Source: Burkholderia oklahomensis C6786
Lineage (GTDB): Bacteria > Pseudomonadota > Gammaproteobacteria > Burkholderiales > Burkholderiaceae
NCBI RefSeq assembly: GCF_000959365.1
Contig: NZ_CP009555.1
Span: 1,984,001-2,048,000 of the forward strand
DNA length: 64,000 nucleotides
Reading direction: 5' to 3'
Shown here: positions 41,293 through 50,233 of the stretch, one piece after another
How positions within the stretch are numbered: position 1 is the stretch's first letter
Layout of the letters: each line of letters starts with the position of its first letter
Translations under genes and position numbers: made by a program
Notes under the pieces: model-generated
Databases searched by the model: none
What the model saw: the letters and a program-made list of their open reading frames with translations, nothing else
What the model was told of the DNA's origin: nothing

Positions 41293-42564
41293 TCACTTGC
41301 CGCCGGGCAGCACCGATTCTCGTTCGAACAGGCTTTCGACCGTTTCGCGCGGACGCACGAGATACGCGTTCGCGCCGTCGACGATCACCTCGGCCGCGCG
41401 CGGCCGCGTGTTGTAGTTCGAGCTCATCGTGAAGCCGTACGCGCCCGCGGAGCGAATCGCGAGCAGATCGCCCGGCGCGATCGCGAGCGATCGCTCGCGG
41501 CCGAGCCAGTCGCCGCTTTCGCAGACCGGGCCGACGACGTCGTAGACCGCCGTCGCGATGTCCGTGCGCGGCTTCACCGGCTCGATCGCGTGAAACGCTT
41601 CATACATCGCGGGACGGGCGAGATCGTTCATCGCCGCGTCGACGATCGCGAAGTTCTTTTCGTCGCCCTGCTTCAGGAACTCGACGCGCGTGAGCAGAAT
41701 GCCCGCGTTGCCCGTCAGCGAGCGGCCCGGCTCGAACCATATTTCGCGATGGCCGTGGCCGCGCGCGTCGATGCGCTCGAGCACCGCGCGCACGTAGGCG
41801 CCGATGTCGGGCGGCGTTTCGTCGTCGTACGTGATGCCGAGCCCGCCGCCGACGTCGACGTGGTGGATCTTCACGCCGTCCGCCTCGATCTGCTCGACGA
41901 GATCGAGCAGCTTGTCGATCGCGTCGAGGTACGGGCTCAGTTCGGTGATCTGCGAGCCGATGTGGCAGTCGATGCCGACCACGTCGAGGTTCGGCAGCGC
42001 GGCCGCCGCGCGGTAGGTCGCGCGCGCTTCGTCGAACGCGATGCCGAACTTGTTCGCTTTCAGCCCGGTCGAGATGTACGGATGCGTCTTCGGATCGACA
42101 TCCGGATTCACGCGCAGCGACACGGGCGCGCGCTTGCCGAGTGACGCGGCGACGGCGTTCAGCCGGTCGAGTTCCGGGGTCGATTCGACGTTGAAGCATT
42201 TGACGCCCGCTTCGAGCGCGGCGCGCATTTCGTCCGCGCTCTTGCCGACGCCCGAGAACACGACGTTCTGCGCGCGGCCGCCTGCGGCGAGCACGCGGGC
42301 GAGCTCGCCGCCCGACACGATGTCGAAGCCCGCGCCAAGCCGCGCGAACACGTTCAGCACGCCGAGGTTGCTGTTCGCCTTCACGGCGACGTGAACCGAC
42401 GCGCGGCGGCCCGCGCACGCTTTCGCATAAGCGTCGTAGGCCGCGGTGAGCGCGGCGCGCGAATAGACGAACAGCGGGGTGCCGAAACGCTCGGCGAGTT
42501 CGGCGGCGGCGACGCGCTCGGCGTGGAGCGTGCCGTCGACGTAGTCAAATGCAGCTTGAGTCAT
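41293..42564 (-). CDS. lysA: Diaminopimelate decarboxylase
   Basis: PLP enzyme that decarboxylates meso-diaminopimelate to lysine, the last step of lysine synthesis; 423 residues. The PLP lysine is Lys62 in VAVKANSN. The fold-type III barrel contains DCHIGSQI, VDVGGGLGITY and EPGRSLTGNAG. The C-terminal GPVCESGDWLGRER supplies the substrate-binding cysteine and the dimer-interface residues, and the SAGAYGFTMSSNYN segment is diagnostic. It starts 10 bases after lptM, so both form one operon, an arrangement common in proteobacteria. Confidence 0.97.
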   Translation of the reverse strand: MTQAAFDYVDGTLHAERVAAAELAERFGTPLFVYSRAALTAAYDAYAKACAGRRASVHVAVKANSNLGVLNVFARLGAGFDIVSGGELARVLAAGGRAQNVVFSGVGKSADEMRAALEAGVKCFNVESTPELDRLNAVAASLGKRAPVSLRVNPDVDPKTHPYISTGLKANKFGIAFDEARATYRAAAALPNLDVVGIDCHIGSQITELSPYLDAIDKLLDLVEQIEADGVKIHHVDVGGGLGITYDDETPPDIGAYVRAVLERIDARGHGHREIWFEPGRSLTGNAGILLTRVEFLKQGDEKNFAIVDAAMNDLARPAMYEAFHAIEPVKPRTDIATAVYDVVGPVCESGDWLGRERSLAIAPGDLLAIRSAGAYGFTMSSNYNTRPRAAEVIVDGANAYLVRPRETVESLFERESVLPGGK

Positions 42565-42574
42565 GCAGGATCGG

Positions 42575-42856
42575 TCATAGGGCGGAAGAGGCGCCGGACG
42601 CGGGCGCCGCTTGCGGCGTGCGTTGCGTCGACAGGTCGGGCGACAGCGTGAGCGGCGCGTCGGCGGCGCCGGATGCGCCGTTGTCGCGCACCGAAGCCGT
42701 TTCCGCGTCGGGCGTCACGTCCGACGGCGGCAGCGTCTGTTCAGTCGGCTTGGGCGGCAGCGGCGGCACGACCGGCATGTACAGCGGGCCGCGCTGGCCG
42801 CAGCCTGCGAGCGCCAAAGCCGCTACAATCGCGCTCATCTGGAAAACGATACGCAT
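42575..42856 (-). CDS. lptM: LPS translocon maturation lipoprotein LptM (YifL)
   Basis: Small outer membrane lipoprotein, 93 residues. The signal peptide ends in lipobox LAGC (Cys19) and is followed by the LptM hallmark GQRGPLYMP; the rest is a Pro/Ala/Ser-rich disordered tail. In E. coli LptM assists disulfide formation and assembly of the LptDE pore. It precedes lysA by 10 bases in the same operon. The divergent cyaY gene starts only 36 bases away. Confidence 0.85.
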   Translation of the reverse strand: MRIVFQMSAIVAALALAGCGQRGPLYMPVVPPLPPKPTEQTLPPSDVTPDAETASVRDNGASGAADAPLTLSPDLSTQRTPQAAPASGASSAL

Positions 42857-42892
42857 GACCGTCCCTAAACAATTGAATCGATAGAGTTTAGC

Positions 42893-43219
42893 ATGTCCGA
42901 TACTGATTACCTGGCCCGTGCCGAAGCCGTGCTGACGGCCGTCGAGCGGTCGGTCGACGATGCCAACGACGGCGACGCCGACATCGATCTCGAGCGCAAC
43001 GGCAGCGTGCTCACGCTCACGTTCGAGAACGGCTCGAAGATCATCGTGAACCTGCAGCCGCCGATGCAGGAAGTCTGGATCGCCGCGAAAGCGGGCGGTT
43101 TCCACTACCGGTTCGTCGACGGCGCGTGGCGCGATACGCGCAGCGGCCAGGAGTTCTTCGCTGCGCTGACCGGCTACGCGACCCAGCAGGCCGGAATGCC
43201 GATCACGTTCAGCGCGTGA
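42893..43219 (+). CDS. cyaY: Iron-sulfur cluster assembly protein CyaY (bacterial frataxin)
   Basis: Frataxin homologue, 108 residues, an iron-binding modulator of the cysteine desulfurase IscS. The N-terminal helix carries the acidic ridge ([20 protein letters not shown]), followed by the beta sheet with [20 protein letters not shown] and [15 protein letters not shown], both diagnostic. It is divergent from lptM with a 36-base gap, so its promoter probably lies inside lptM; TACAAT at 42824-42829 is a candidate -10. Confidence 0.95.
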   Translation: MSDTDYLARAEAVLTAVERSVDDANDGDADIDLERNGSVLTLTFENGSKIIVNLQPPMQEVWIAAKAGGFHYRFVDGAWRDTRSGQEFFAALTGYATQQAGMPITFSA

Positions 43220-43290
43220 TTCGGCTGCGGCGCGCAGGCGAGCGCACGCCGTGCGAGCGTTGCCGAGCCGAGCCCCATATGGAAAAAGCG

Positions 43291-43315
43291 AAAAGCGGCC
43301 CGAAGGCCGCTTTTT
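43291..43315. terminator. Bidirectional terminator between cyaY and mrcA
   Basis: AAAAGCGGCC (43291-43300) and GGCCGCTTTT (43305-43314) around a CGAA loop, with A-rich and T-rich flanks. It serves convergent cyaY and mrcA. Confidence 0.9.
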
Positions 43316-43332
43316 CGTTTGGCGAACGACGC

Positions 43333-45726
43333 TCAGTTGCCGCCGCGGAACAGGTTCATGATGTCCTGCTTCTCCTGTTCGTCGACATGCCCTGGCACGA
43401 CGCTCGCGGAGTCGGGCGGCGCGGCCGGCAGGTTCACGCCGACCGTCGCGACGAATCCATGGCCCGGCGTGAACTGATCGAAATACAGCTCGCCGCCGAG
43501 CGTCGCGAGACCGTCGGGCATCGGCATCTTGTATTCCGGCACGTTCTTGAGCGCGGGGCCCATGTAGTCGATCCATACGGGCAGTGCGAGACCGCCGCCG
43601 GTTTCGCGATCGCCGAGGCTGCGCGGGCTGTCGTAGCCGATCCACGCGATCGCCGCGAGCGTGTGCTGATAGCCGCCGAACCACGCGTCGCGCGAGTCGT
43701 TCGTCGTACCGGTCTTGCCCGCGAGATCGGTGCGCTTCAACACGTTCGAGCGTGCGCCCGTGCCACGCTGCGCGACGCTCTGCAACAGGCTGTTCATCAC
43801 ATACGCGTTGCGAGGATCGATCGCGCGCGGCGCGTTCTGCTCGGCGACGAGCGGCTGCGCGCGCGCGACCATGTTGCCGCTCGAATCGGTCACTTCGGCG
43901 ATCAGATACGGATTGATCCGGTAGCCGCCGTTCGCGAACACCGAGAACGCGCCCGCCATCTGCAGCGGCGTGACGAGGCCCGCGCCGAGCGCCATCGGCA
44001 GATAAGCCGGGTGACGATCCGCGTCGAAGCCGAAGTGCGTGATGTACTGCTGCGCGTATTTGGGGCCGATGTGGTTGAGGATGCGGATCGACACCAGGTT
44101 GCGCGAGCGCTGCAGCGCGGTGCGCATCGACATCGGGCCTTCGAAGCCGCCGCCGTAGTTCTTCGGCTCCCACGGCTGGCCGCCCGTTTCGGCGGCGCTG
44201 AAGTAGAGCGGGCCGTCGTTGATGATCGTCGCGGGGCCGAGCCCCTTGTCGAGCGACGCCGAGTAGATGAACGGCTTGAACGACGAGCCCGGCTGTCGCC
44301 ACGCCTGCGTCACGTGGTTGAACTTGTTCTTGTTGAAATCGAAGCCGCCGATCAGCGAGCGGATCGCGCCGTCCTGCGGAACGATCGAAATGAACGCGCC
44401 TTCGACCTGCGGCAACTGCCCGATCGCCCATGAGCCGTCGTCGTTCTTGAAGACGCGCACGATCGCGCCGGGGCGGATCCGCTTGTTCGGCTGCGCGTTC
44501 GTCGACAGCGCGCTCGCGGCGAAACGCAGATCGTCGCCGCTCACCGTCGCGTCGCCGCCGTTCGAGAATACGACGCGAATCTGCCGCAGGCTCGCCTCGG
44601 TGACGACGGCCGCGATCAGCTCGCCGTTGTCCGGATGATCGACGAGCGCGTCGTCGATCGCCTGCTCGCGGTCGTCCGCGTTCGCGGGCAGCTCGATGAA
44701 GCCTTCCGGCCCGCGATAGCCGCGGCGCCGGTCGTACGTCATCAGGCCCTTGCGCAGCGCGCGGTACGCGAGCGTCTGGTCTGCGGAATCGATCGTCGTG
44801 ACGACGTTCAGCCCGCGCGTGTACGCCTCGTCCTTGTATTGCGCGTACATCATCTGCCGCACCATTTCGGCGATGTATTCCGCGTGCACGCTGTATTCGC
44901 GGCTCGGGCTCTTGACGACGAGCGGCTCGGCGACCGCCTCGTCGTACTGTTCGCGCGTGATGAAGTTCAGTTCGAGCATCCGCTGCAGGATGTACTGCTG
45001 GCGGACCTTCGCGCGCTTCGGGTTGGCGACCGGGTTGTACGCGGACGGCGCTTTCGGCAGGCCGGCCAGCATCGCCGCCTCGGCGAGCGTGATGTCCTTC
45101 AGATCCTTGTTGAAGTACGCATGGGCCGCCGCGGCGAAGCCGTACGCGCGCTGCCCCAGAAAGATCTGATTCATGTAGACCTCGAGAATCTGATCCTTCG
45201 TCAGCGCGCGCTCGATCCGGTACGCGAGCAGCATCTCGTAGATCTTGCGGGTGTACGTCTTCTCGCTCGACAGGAAGAAGTTGCGCGCGACCTGCATCGT
45301 GATCGTGCTCGCGCCCTGCGTCGCATGGCCGTTCGTCAGTGCGACGATGCCGGCGCGGATGATGCCTGTCAGATCGACGCCGCCGTGTTCGTAGAAGCGC
45401 GCGTCCTCGATCGCGAGCACCGCTTTCTTCAGCGAATCGGGGACGTCCTGAAGATGGACGATGTCCCGGCGCTCCTCGCCGAACTCGCCGATCAGCACGT
45501 GATCCGCCGTGTAGATGCGCAGCGGCACCTTCGGGCGGTAGTCGGTCAGCGCGTCGAGCGACGGCATGTTCGGCGACGCGACGACGAGCGCATAGCCGAG
45601 CACGAGCCCGACGCAGGCTGCGAGCGCCACGCACACGCCTGCGACGCCGAGCACGAGCTTCAGCCACAGCGGGCGGCGGCGCGGCTCGGGCGGGGGAGGC
45701 GGGGACGCAGGATTCGTAGATTGCAT
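43333..45726 (-). CDS. mrcA: Penicillin-binding protein 1A, bifunctional
   Basis: Class A PBP that polymerises and cross-links peptidoglycan, 797 residues. After a Pro-rich cytoplasmic tail there is one membrane anchor (about 21-50). The glycosyltransferase domain has the catalytic glutamate (Glu107 in IEDARFYEHGGVD), TQGASTITMQVARN and RKIYEMLLAYRIER. The transpeptidase domain has the SSFK motif (Ser481, Lys484), SRN and KTGTTND. The ATG at 45726 is chosen; a GTG at 45732 would add two residues. Neither has a strong ribosome binding site. A TATAAT (45758-45753) lies just upstream. It is divergent from the pilus operon, a common arrangement. Confidence 0.96.
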   Translation of the reverse strand: MQSTNPASPPPPPEPRRRPLWLKLVLGVAGVCVALAACVGLVLGYALVVASPNMPSLDALTDYRPKVPLRIYTADHVLIGEFGEERRDIVHLQDVPDSLKKAVLAIEDARFYEHGGVDLTGIIRAGIVALTNGHATQGASTITMQVARNFFLSSEKTYTRKIYEMLLAYRIERALTKDQILEVYMNQIFLGQRAYGFAAAAHAYFNKDLKDITLAEAAMLAGLPKAPSAYNPVANPKRAKVRQQYILQRMLELNFITREQYDEAVAEPLVVKSPSREYSVHAEYIAEMVRQMMYAQYKDEAYTRGLNVVTTIDSADQTLAYRALRKGLMTYDRRRGYRGPEGFIELPANADDREQAIDDALVDHPDNGELIAAVVTEASLRQIRVVFSNGGDATVSGDDLRFAASALSTNAQPNKRIRPGAIVRVFKNDDGSWAIGQLPQVEGAFISIVPQDGAIRSLIGGFDFNKNKFNHVTQAWRQPGSSFKPFIYSASLDKGLGPATIINDGPLYFSAAETGGQPWEPKNYGGGFEGPMSMRTALQRSRNLVSIRILNHIGPKYAQQYITHFGFDADRHPAYLPMALGAGLVTPLQMAGAFSVFANGGYRINPYLIAEVTDSSGNMVARAQPLVAEQNAPRAIDPRNAYVMNSLLQSVAQRGTGARSNVLKRTDLAGKTGTTNDSRDAWFGGYQHTLAAIAWIGYDSPRSLGDRETGGGLALPVWIDYMGPALKNVPEYKMPMPDGLATLGGELYFDQFTPGHGFVATVGVNLPAAPPDSASVVPGHVDEQEKQDIMNLFRGGN

Positions 45727-45752
45727 AGGCACACCAAAAAAACAGTCCCGCG

Positions 45753-45758
45753 ATTATA
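45753..45758 (-). promoter_or_regulatory. -10 element of the mrcA promoter
   Basis: Perfect TATAAT on the minus strand, 27 bases before the mrcA ATG. No good -35 is present; the region where it should be is occupied by inverted repeats at 45780-45805, so an activator or repressor may act there. Confidence 0.6.
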
Positions 45759-45779
45759 GCTGTCCGGTTTTGCCGGGCT

Positions 45780-45805
45780 CCGGAAGGTTCCGGACGGGAG
45801 GAACC
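45780..45805. repeat. Overlapping inverted repeats upstream of mrcA
   Basis: CCGGAA-GG-TTCCGG (45780-45793) and GGTTCC-N8-GGAACC (45786-45805) share GGTTCC and cannot both form. They lie in the mrcA-pilM divergent region next to the expected -35 of mrcA. Confidence 0.5.
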
Positions 45806-45965
45806 GGCGCGTTGGGCCGTGCGGCGCGCCGATGACTCACTGTAGCGCGCTTGCGGCCCGGCGGCGCAGGCGTTGGCCGTTCGGCAGACTCCCGGCGCGC
45901 CGGGCGGCTTTGCAAAATGGCTCCGTATCGCGCTTCGACGGGAGGCGCGCTCATGGAGGACAGGG

Positions 45966-46913
45966 ATGCAAGGACGTTCGTGGTGGTCGATCGGCCGGCG
46001 CTTCGCAGCGGGGATCGACGTGAACCGGCGCGCGGTGCGAATCGCAGTGCTGAGTCGGCGTGTTCGGTGCGGCACGGTGCGGCTCGAGGCGCTCGACGCG
46101 GAGCCGCTGCCGGCCGGTGTGTTCGACGAGCCGGCCGATGCCGATTGGTCGGCTGTAGCGGCGGCGATGACGGCGGCGCTCGGCCGATCGCCGCAAGCGC
46201 GGCCGGTGGGCATGGCGCGGCGGACGATGGCGGGCGTGATGGCGCTGCCGGACGGCGCATTCTCGACCGCGACGCTCGCGTGGCCGCGCGGCGAAGCCGG
46301 TGCGGCCGTCGAGCCTGCCGTGCGCGCAGCAGCCGAGCGGCTCACCGGGCTCGCGCGCGACGCGCTCGCGGTCGACTGGTGTGTCAACGACGCGGCCGCC
46401 CCGCGCGAGGTGGCGTTCGCGACGGCGGCGCACGTGCATCTCGATGTGCGGATGGAGGCCGCCGCGTCGGCCGGCGTCGAACTCGTCGCGGTCGACGGCG
46501 AGCCGCCCGCCGCGTTGCGTGCGATACGCCATGTCGCCGCGCGCGAGGTCGACGAGGGCGAGCCGTATCTCGGCGTATGGATCGGCGAGGGCGGCGTGCA
46601 TGGCTGGCTCGTGTCGGCCGACGCGGTCGCCGCGCAGATCCGCTATCCGGCGCCCGAACACGCGGATCTTGCCGATGCGCTGCGTGAGCTCGCGCGGGCC
46701 GGCGCGCCGCGCTGCGCGTTCGTCGCCGGGGATCTGGAATGGCTCGGCGGCGCACGGATCTCGCTCGCCGACGTCGGCGACCTGCTCGGCTGCATCGTGC
46801 TGCCGTTCGAATGTGCGGCGTGCGGTCCGCTGGGCGCGATCGACGAGGAGTATGCCCATTCGCCGGGTTTCGCGGTGGCGTTCGGGCTCGCGCTGCGCGG
46901 GGTGTTCGAATGA
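45966..46913 (+). CDS. pilM: Type IV pilus assembly protein PilM (divergent)
   Basis: Probable PilM, the actin-like cytoplasmic protein of the pilus alignment complex that binds the N-terminal tail of PilN; 315 residues, shorter than the usual 350 or so. The opening FAAGIDVNRRAVRIAVLSRR fits the phosphate-1 strand of the fold; other ATPase motifs are hard to see, so the call rests largely on the operon. GGAGGA at 45955-45960 fixes the ATG at 45966 over longer alternatives. Its stop overlaps the pilN start (ATGA). Confidence 0.75.
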   Translation: MQGRSWWSIGRRFAAGIDVNRRAVRIAVLSRRVRCGTVRLEALDAEPLPAGVFDEPADADWSAVAAAMTAALGRSPQARPVGMARRTMAGVMALPDGAFSTATLAWPRGEAGAAVEPAVRAAAERLTGLARDALAVDWCVNDAAAPREVAFATAAHVHLDVRMEAAASAGVELVAVDGEPPAALRAIRHVAAREVDEGEPYLGVWIGEGGVHGWLVSADAVAAQIRYPAPEHADLADALRELARAGAPRCAFVAGDLEWLGGARISLADVGDLLGCIVLPFECAACGPLGAIDEEYAHSPGFAVAFGLALRGVFE

Positions 46914-47599
46914 CGCCGAGCGCAGCGAGCGGCGCGGTGGCGCGCGATCCGCAGATCCGGCGTGCATGGCTTGGCGGCTTCAATCTGCTGCCGTACCGGG
47001 CGCGCGATGCGCGCCGTGCGCGGCGGCGCGTGCTCGGCGAGTTGGCTGCCGCCGCTTGCGCGGGGCTTGCGGGCGTTGCGCTATGGCGCGTCGGCCGCAC
47101 GTTCGAGCGTGCCCGCTTCGATGCGCAGCGGGCGCTGATGGAGCGCCGGCTTGCCGTGTGGGCGCCGCAATTGAAGGAAGCGGAGCAGGCGGCGCGCTTG
47201 CGCGATGCCGAGCGCGAACGCGCGGCGTTGGCGATCGGGCGCGCCGAGCCGCGCGCGCGGACGGTCGACCTGTTCGACGCACTGCAGCAGTTGCGCTACG
47301 ACGGCGTGCGGCTACGCTCGATCCGCTGCGACGGGCACGAGGCGCTGCTCGAAGCGAGCGCGCTCGATCACGCGTCGGCCGGGCGCTGGCTGCGCGAACT
47401 CGAGGCTGCGCAGCGCGGCTGGACGATGGAGGTCGCGGGCCTGCAGGCCGCGCGGATTGCATGGGGGCGCGAAGCGGGCGGTGGCCGGTCGCTTTCCTTC
47501 TCGGTGCGGATTCGCTGGCCCGGGGACCGGCAAGGCCGCGTCGCCGGCGTCGCGGCGCGTCGTGCGCGTGTGCAGGCGCACGCACGGGAGGGCGCCTGA
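46910..47599 (+). CDS. pilN: Type IV pilus assembly protein PilN
   Basis: Bitopic inner membrane protein of the alignment complex, 229 residues. The N-terminal tail contains FNLLPYR (residues 24-30), the PilM-binding INLLP-type motif, then a basic patch and one membrane segment (about 42-60), then a coiled-coil region rich in Glu, Arg and Ala. The composition is very Ala/Arg-rich. It overlaps pilM by four bases and is followed two bases later by pilO, so translation is coupled. Confidence 0.85.
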   Translation: MTPSAASGAVARDPQIRRAWLGGFNLLPYRARDARRARRRVLGELAAAACAGLAGVALWRVGRTFERARFDAQRALMERRLAVWAPQLKEAEQAARLRDAERERAALAIGRAEPRARTVDLFDALQQLRYDGVRLRSIRCDGHEALLEASALDHASAGRWLRELEAAQRGWTMEVAGLQAARIAWGREAGGGRSLSFSVRIRWPGDRQGRVAGVAARRARVQAHAREGA

Positions 47600-47601
47600 A
47601 T

Positions 47602-48459
47602 ATGCCGGATGGACGATCGGCGGCCTGGCTCGCCTGGATGCGACTTGCCGATTTTCGCCGGGTCTCGGGCGCCGGTTGGCGGGCCGCGGCGGGAGCAGCG
47701 CTCGCAGGCGGCGTGTTCGCTTGCGGCGTCCACGCGGGCCGCGACGCGGACTGGGGCGGCGTCGAGCGAAGCAGAGTGGCGCTCGAAGCGGTTGCTTCGC
47801 GCGAGGCCCGTGCGCGGCGACTCCTTGCCGTGCCGCCGGCATCGTCTGCAGGCCATGGCCGCTCGCTGGACGAACGGCAGACGCCCGCGGACCTCGCGCT
47901 GCGAATCGCCGGCCACGCGGACGCGAGCGGGTTGCGGATGCGCAAGCTCGAACGGCTCGAAGGCGAGCGCGCCGACGATCGGCGTGACGACGGCGGTGTT
48001 TATGCGTTCGTGATGAGTGCGGAAGGCGACTTTGGTGCGCTGTCCCGCTTTTTGTCGGGGCTTGCCGCGTTGCCTGCGCTCATCGTGCCCATCGCGACGA
48101 GCGTGAAGCGCGACGGCCGCGCCACCGTGCTCGATGCCCGGCTCGACGTGTGGCCGGCGCTGCCGGCCGGTGGCGGACAGCGGCCTGCGGACGTGCGCGA
48201 GGCGCCGGTCGCCGATCCTTTTTCAACGATACCGATGCTTGCCGTCGACGACGCCGCAGACGCGGCGCGACTCGTCGGCGTGCTGCGCGACCGGCGCAGC
48301 GGGCTCGCGCTGTTCGAGCGCGGCGACGACGCATGGTCCGTCGCGCCGGGGCAGATGATCGGGGGCGATCGTCTCGCGCGGATCGAAGCCGGTGGCGTGA
48401 CGCTCGCGACGCACGACGGCGGGCGTCGCGTAATGACGGTGGGGGGCGCGACGGGATGA
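47602..48459 (+). CDS. pilO: Type IV pilus assembly protein, PilO-PilP fusion
   Basis: 285 residues. The first 200 match PilO in layout: a short cytoplasmic start, one membrane segment (about 27-47), a coiled coil and a periplasmic ferredoxin-like domain (YAFVMSAEGDFGALSRFLSG). Residues 204-285 look like the beta domain of PilP: a DPF motif (205-207), then ARLVGVLRDRRSGLALFERG and APGQMIGGDRLARIEAGGVT. No separate pilP gene is present between pilO and pilQ, which supports a fusion. There is no lipobox, so the PilP part is tethered by the PilO helix and not by lipid. The stop overlaps pilQ (ATGA). Confidence 0.8.
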   Translation: MPDGRSAAWLAWMRLADFRRVSGAGWRAAAGAALAGGVFACGVHAGRDADWGGVERSRVALEAVASREARARRLLAVPPASSAGHGRSLDERQTPADLALRIAGHADASGLRMRKLERLEGERADDRRDDGGVYAFVMSAEGDFGALSRFLSGLAALPALIVPIATSVKRDGRATVLDARLDVWPALPAGGGQRPADVREAPVADPFSTIPMLAVDDAADAARLVGVLRDRRSGLALFERGDDAWSVAPGQMIGGDRLARIEAGGVTLATHDGGRRVMTVGGATG

Positions 48460-50153
48460 TGCAGATGCGCGGATTCGCTCAATTATTGATAGGGTGCGCG
48501 ATCGGGACGGCGGGCGAGGCCGCGGCGTCGCTGCCGCCTTTGCCCGCGGGGGCGCCCGTCGGGTGGTCGGCAGTCGCATCGGTCGGGGCGGCGGGCCGCG
48601 CGCCGTTGCCGGCCGCGGCTTGGCGAACGGATTCCGCGCGCGTTTCGGTTGCGGAACAATTGCAAGACGCGGGTGACGAGGGCGGCGCAGTCGAACTCGG
48701 CGACGACGCGGCACAGGCGGCGAACGGCGTGGCGCGGGCAGCCGGGGCGTCTGTCGATTCGGCGTCGGCCGGCGCCGCATCGGCGGGCGGCATGGCGGCG
48801 GACGTCGCGCTGGAAGGGCCGCCCGTCCCGCTCGCGCCTGCGCAGCGAATGAGCGGCGAGCCTCGCTCGCTGCCGCCGGACGCCGCTTCCGACACCGCTG
48901 CAGCCATCACCCCCGCAGCCGCCGCCGCCGTCGCCGAATCCGACGACGACCGCCCAATCTCCCTCAACCTGCAGCAGGCGAGCCTCGCCGCGGTCTTCGA
49001 TGCGTTCGCGCGCTTCACGGGCATCAACATAGTCGTCAGCGAGCGCGTGCATGGCACCGTGTCGTTGCGTCTGAACAATGTTCGTTGGCGCAGCGCATTC
49101 GACGCGCTGCTGGAAGCGCACGGTCTCGCGATGGCGCGGCGCGGCACCGTGATATGGATCGCGCCCGTCGCCGAACTCGCGGAGCGCGAGCGCCTGCGTT
49201 TCGACGCGCACGCACGCGCCGCGGAGCTCGAGCCGCTCGCGAGCCGTAGCTTCGTGCTCCGCTACGCGCGTGCGGCCGACGTGCAGCGCCTCCTCGCCGG
49301 CTCGGCCGGACAGCGGATCCTGTCGAAGCGCGGCTCGGTGCTCGCCGATCCTCGGACGAATCTGCTGTTCGTCACCGACCTGTCCGGGCGTCTCGTGCAG
49401 GTCGCCGATCTGATCGGCAAGCTCGATACGCCGTCTCGGCAAGTGTTGATCGAAGCGCGGATCGTCGAGGGCGACCGCGGGTTCTCGCGCAATCTCGGCG
49501 CGCGCCTCGCGCTGCGTGCGCCCGATGCGGGTGACCGCGCGACGGGCGTCGTCGCCGGCCGCAACGGCACGCTGGCCGATCTCACCGCACGGCCGATCGG
49601 CGGCTTCGACGCGGCGACCGCCGGTCTGACGCTGTTTGCCGCGCGTGCGAGCCGCTTGCTCGACGTCGAGCTGAGCGCGCTCGAGTCGGAGGGCCGGGGC
49701 CAGATCGTGTCGAGTCCGCGCGTCGTGACGGCTGACCGGACGAAGGCCGTCGTCGAGCAGGGCGCCGAGTTGCCGTACCAGGCGAAGGTCGGCAACGGCG
49801 TGTCCGGCGTCCAGTTCCGGCGTGCGACCCTCAAGCTCGAAGTCGAGCCGCAGATCACGCCCGACGGGCGCGTGATTCTCGATCTCGATATCGCGAAGGA
49901 CAGCGTCGGCGAGGAAACCGCATCCGGCCCCGCGATCCATACGAAGCACGTGCAGACGCGCGTCGAGGTCGAAAACGGCGGAACCGTGTCGATCGGCGGG
50001 ATTTTCGAGAGCGACGACCGCGACGATGTGACTCGGGTGCCGCTCTTGGGCAAAATACCGGTATTGGGCGCGCTTTTCAGGCACCGCGCGCTGCGTGCGC
50101 AGCGCAGCGAACTCGTCGTCTACATCACGCCGACCGTCGTGATCGGGCCCTGA
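48456..50153 (+). CDS. pilQ: Type IV pilus secretin PilQ
   Basis: Outer membrane secretin through which the pilus passes, 565 residues, shorter than the usual 700 or so. Residues 1-20 are a poor signal-like segment. About 145 low-complexity Ala/Gly/Ser/Pro-rich residues follow, where other PilQ proteins have AMIN domains. From residue 166 come an STN domain ([20 protein letters not shown]), an N1 domain ([20 protein letters not shown]) and the secretin barrel with [19 protein letters not shown] and the signature [17 protein letters not shown]. The start overlaps the pilO stop; other ATGs follow one and three codons later. Confidence 0.92.
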   Translation: MMQMRGFAQLLIGCAIGTAGEAAASLPPLPAGAPVGWSAVASVGAAGRAPLPAAAWRTDSARVSVAEQLQDAGDEGGAVELGDDAAQAANGVARAAGASVDSASAGAASAGGMAADVALEGPPVPLAPAQRMSGEPRSLPPDAASDTAAAITPAAAAAVAESDDDRPISLNLQQASLAAVFDAFARFTGINIVVSERVHGTVSLRLNNVRWRSAFDALLEAHGLAMARRGTVIWIAPVAELAERERLRFDAHARAAELEPLASRSFVLRYARAADVQRLLAGSAGQRILSKRGSVLADPRTNLLFVTDLSGRLVQVADLIGKLDTPSRQVLIEARIVEGDRGFSRNLGARLALRAPDAGDRATGVVAGRNGTLADLTARPIGGFDAATAGLTLFAARASRLLDVELSALESEGRGQIVSSPRVVTADRTKAVVEQGAELPYQAKVGNGVSGVQFRRATLKLEVEPQITPDGRVILDLDIAKDSVGEETASGPAIHTKHVQTRVEVENGGTVSIGGIFESDDRDDVTRVPLLGKIPVLGALFRHRALRAQRSELVVYITPTVVIGP

Positions 50154-50233
50154 ACCCCGTGGGAGCCAGGCTCGACAAGGCGGGCGCTTTGCCAGTAAGC
50201 TGCGCGACACACTCATTGAAGCAGAGGAAGCCG

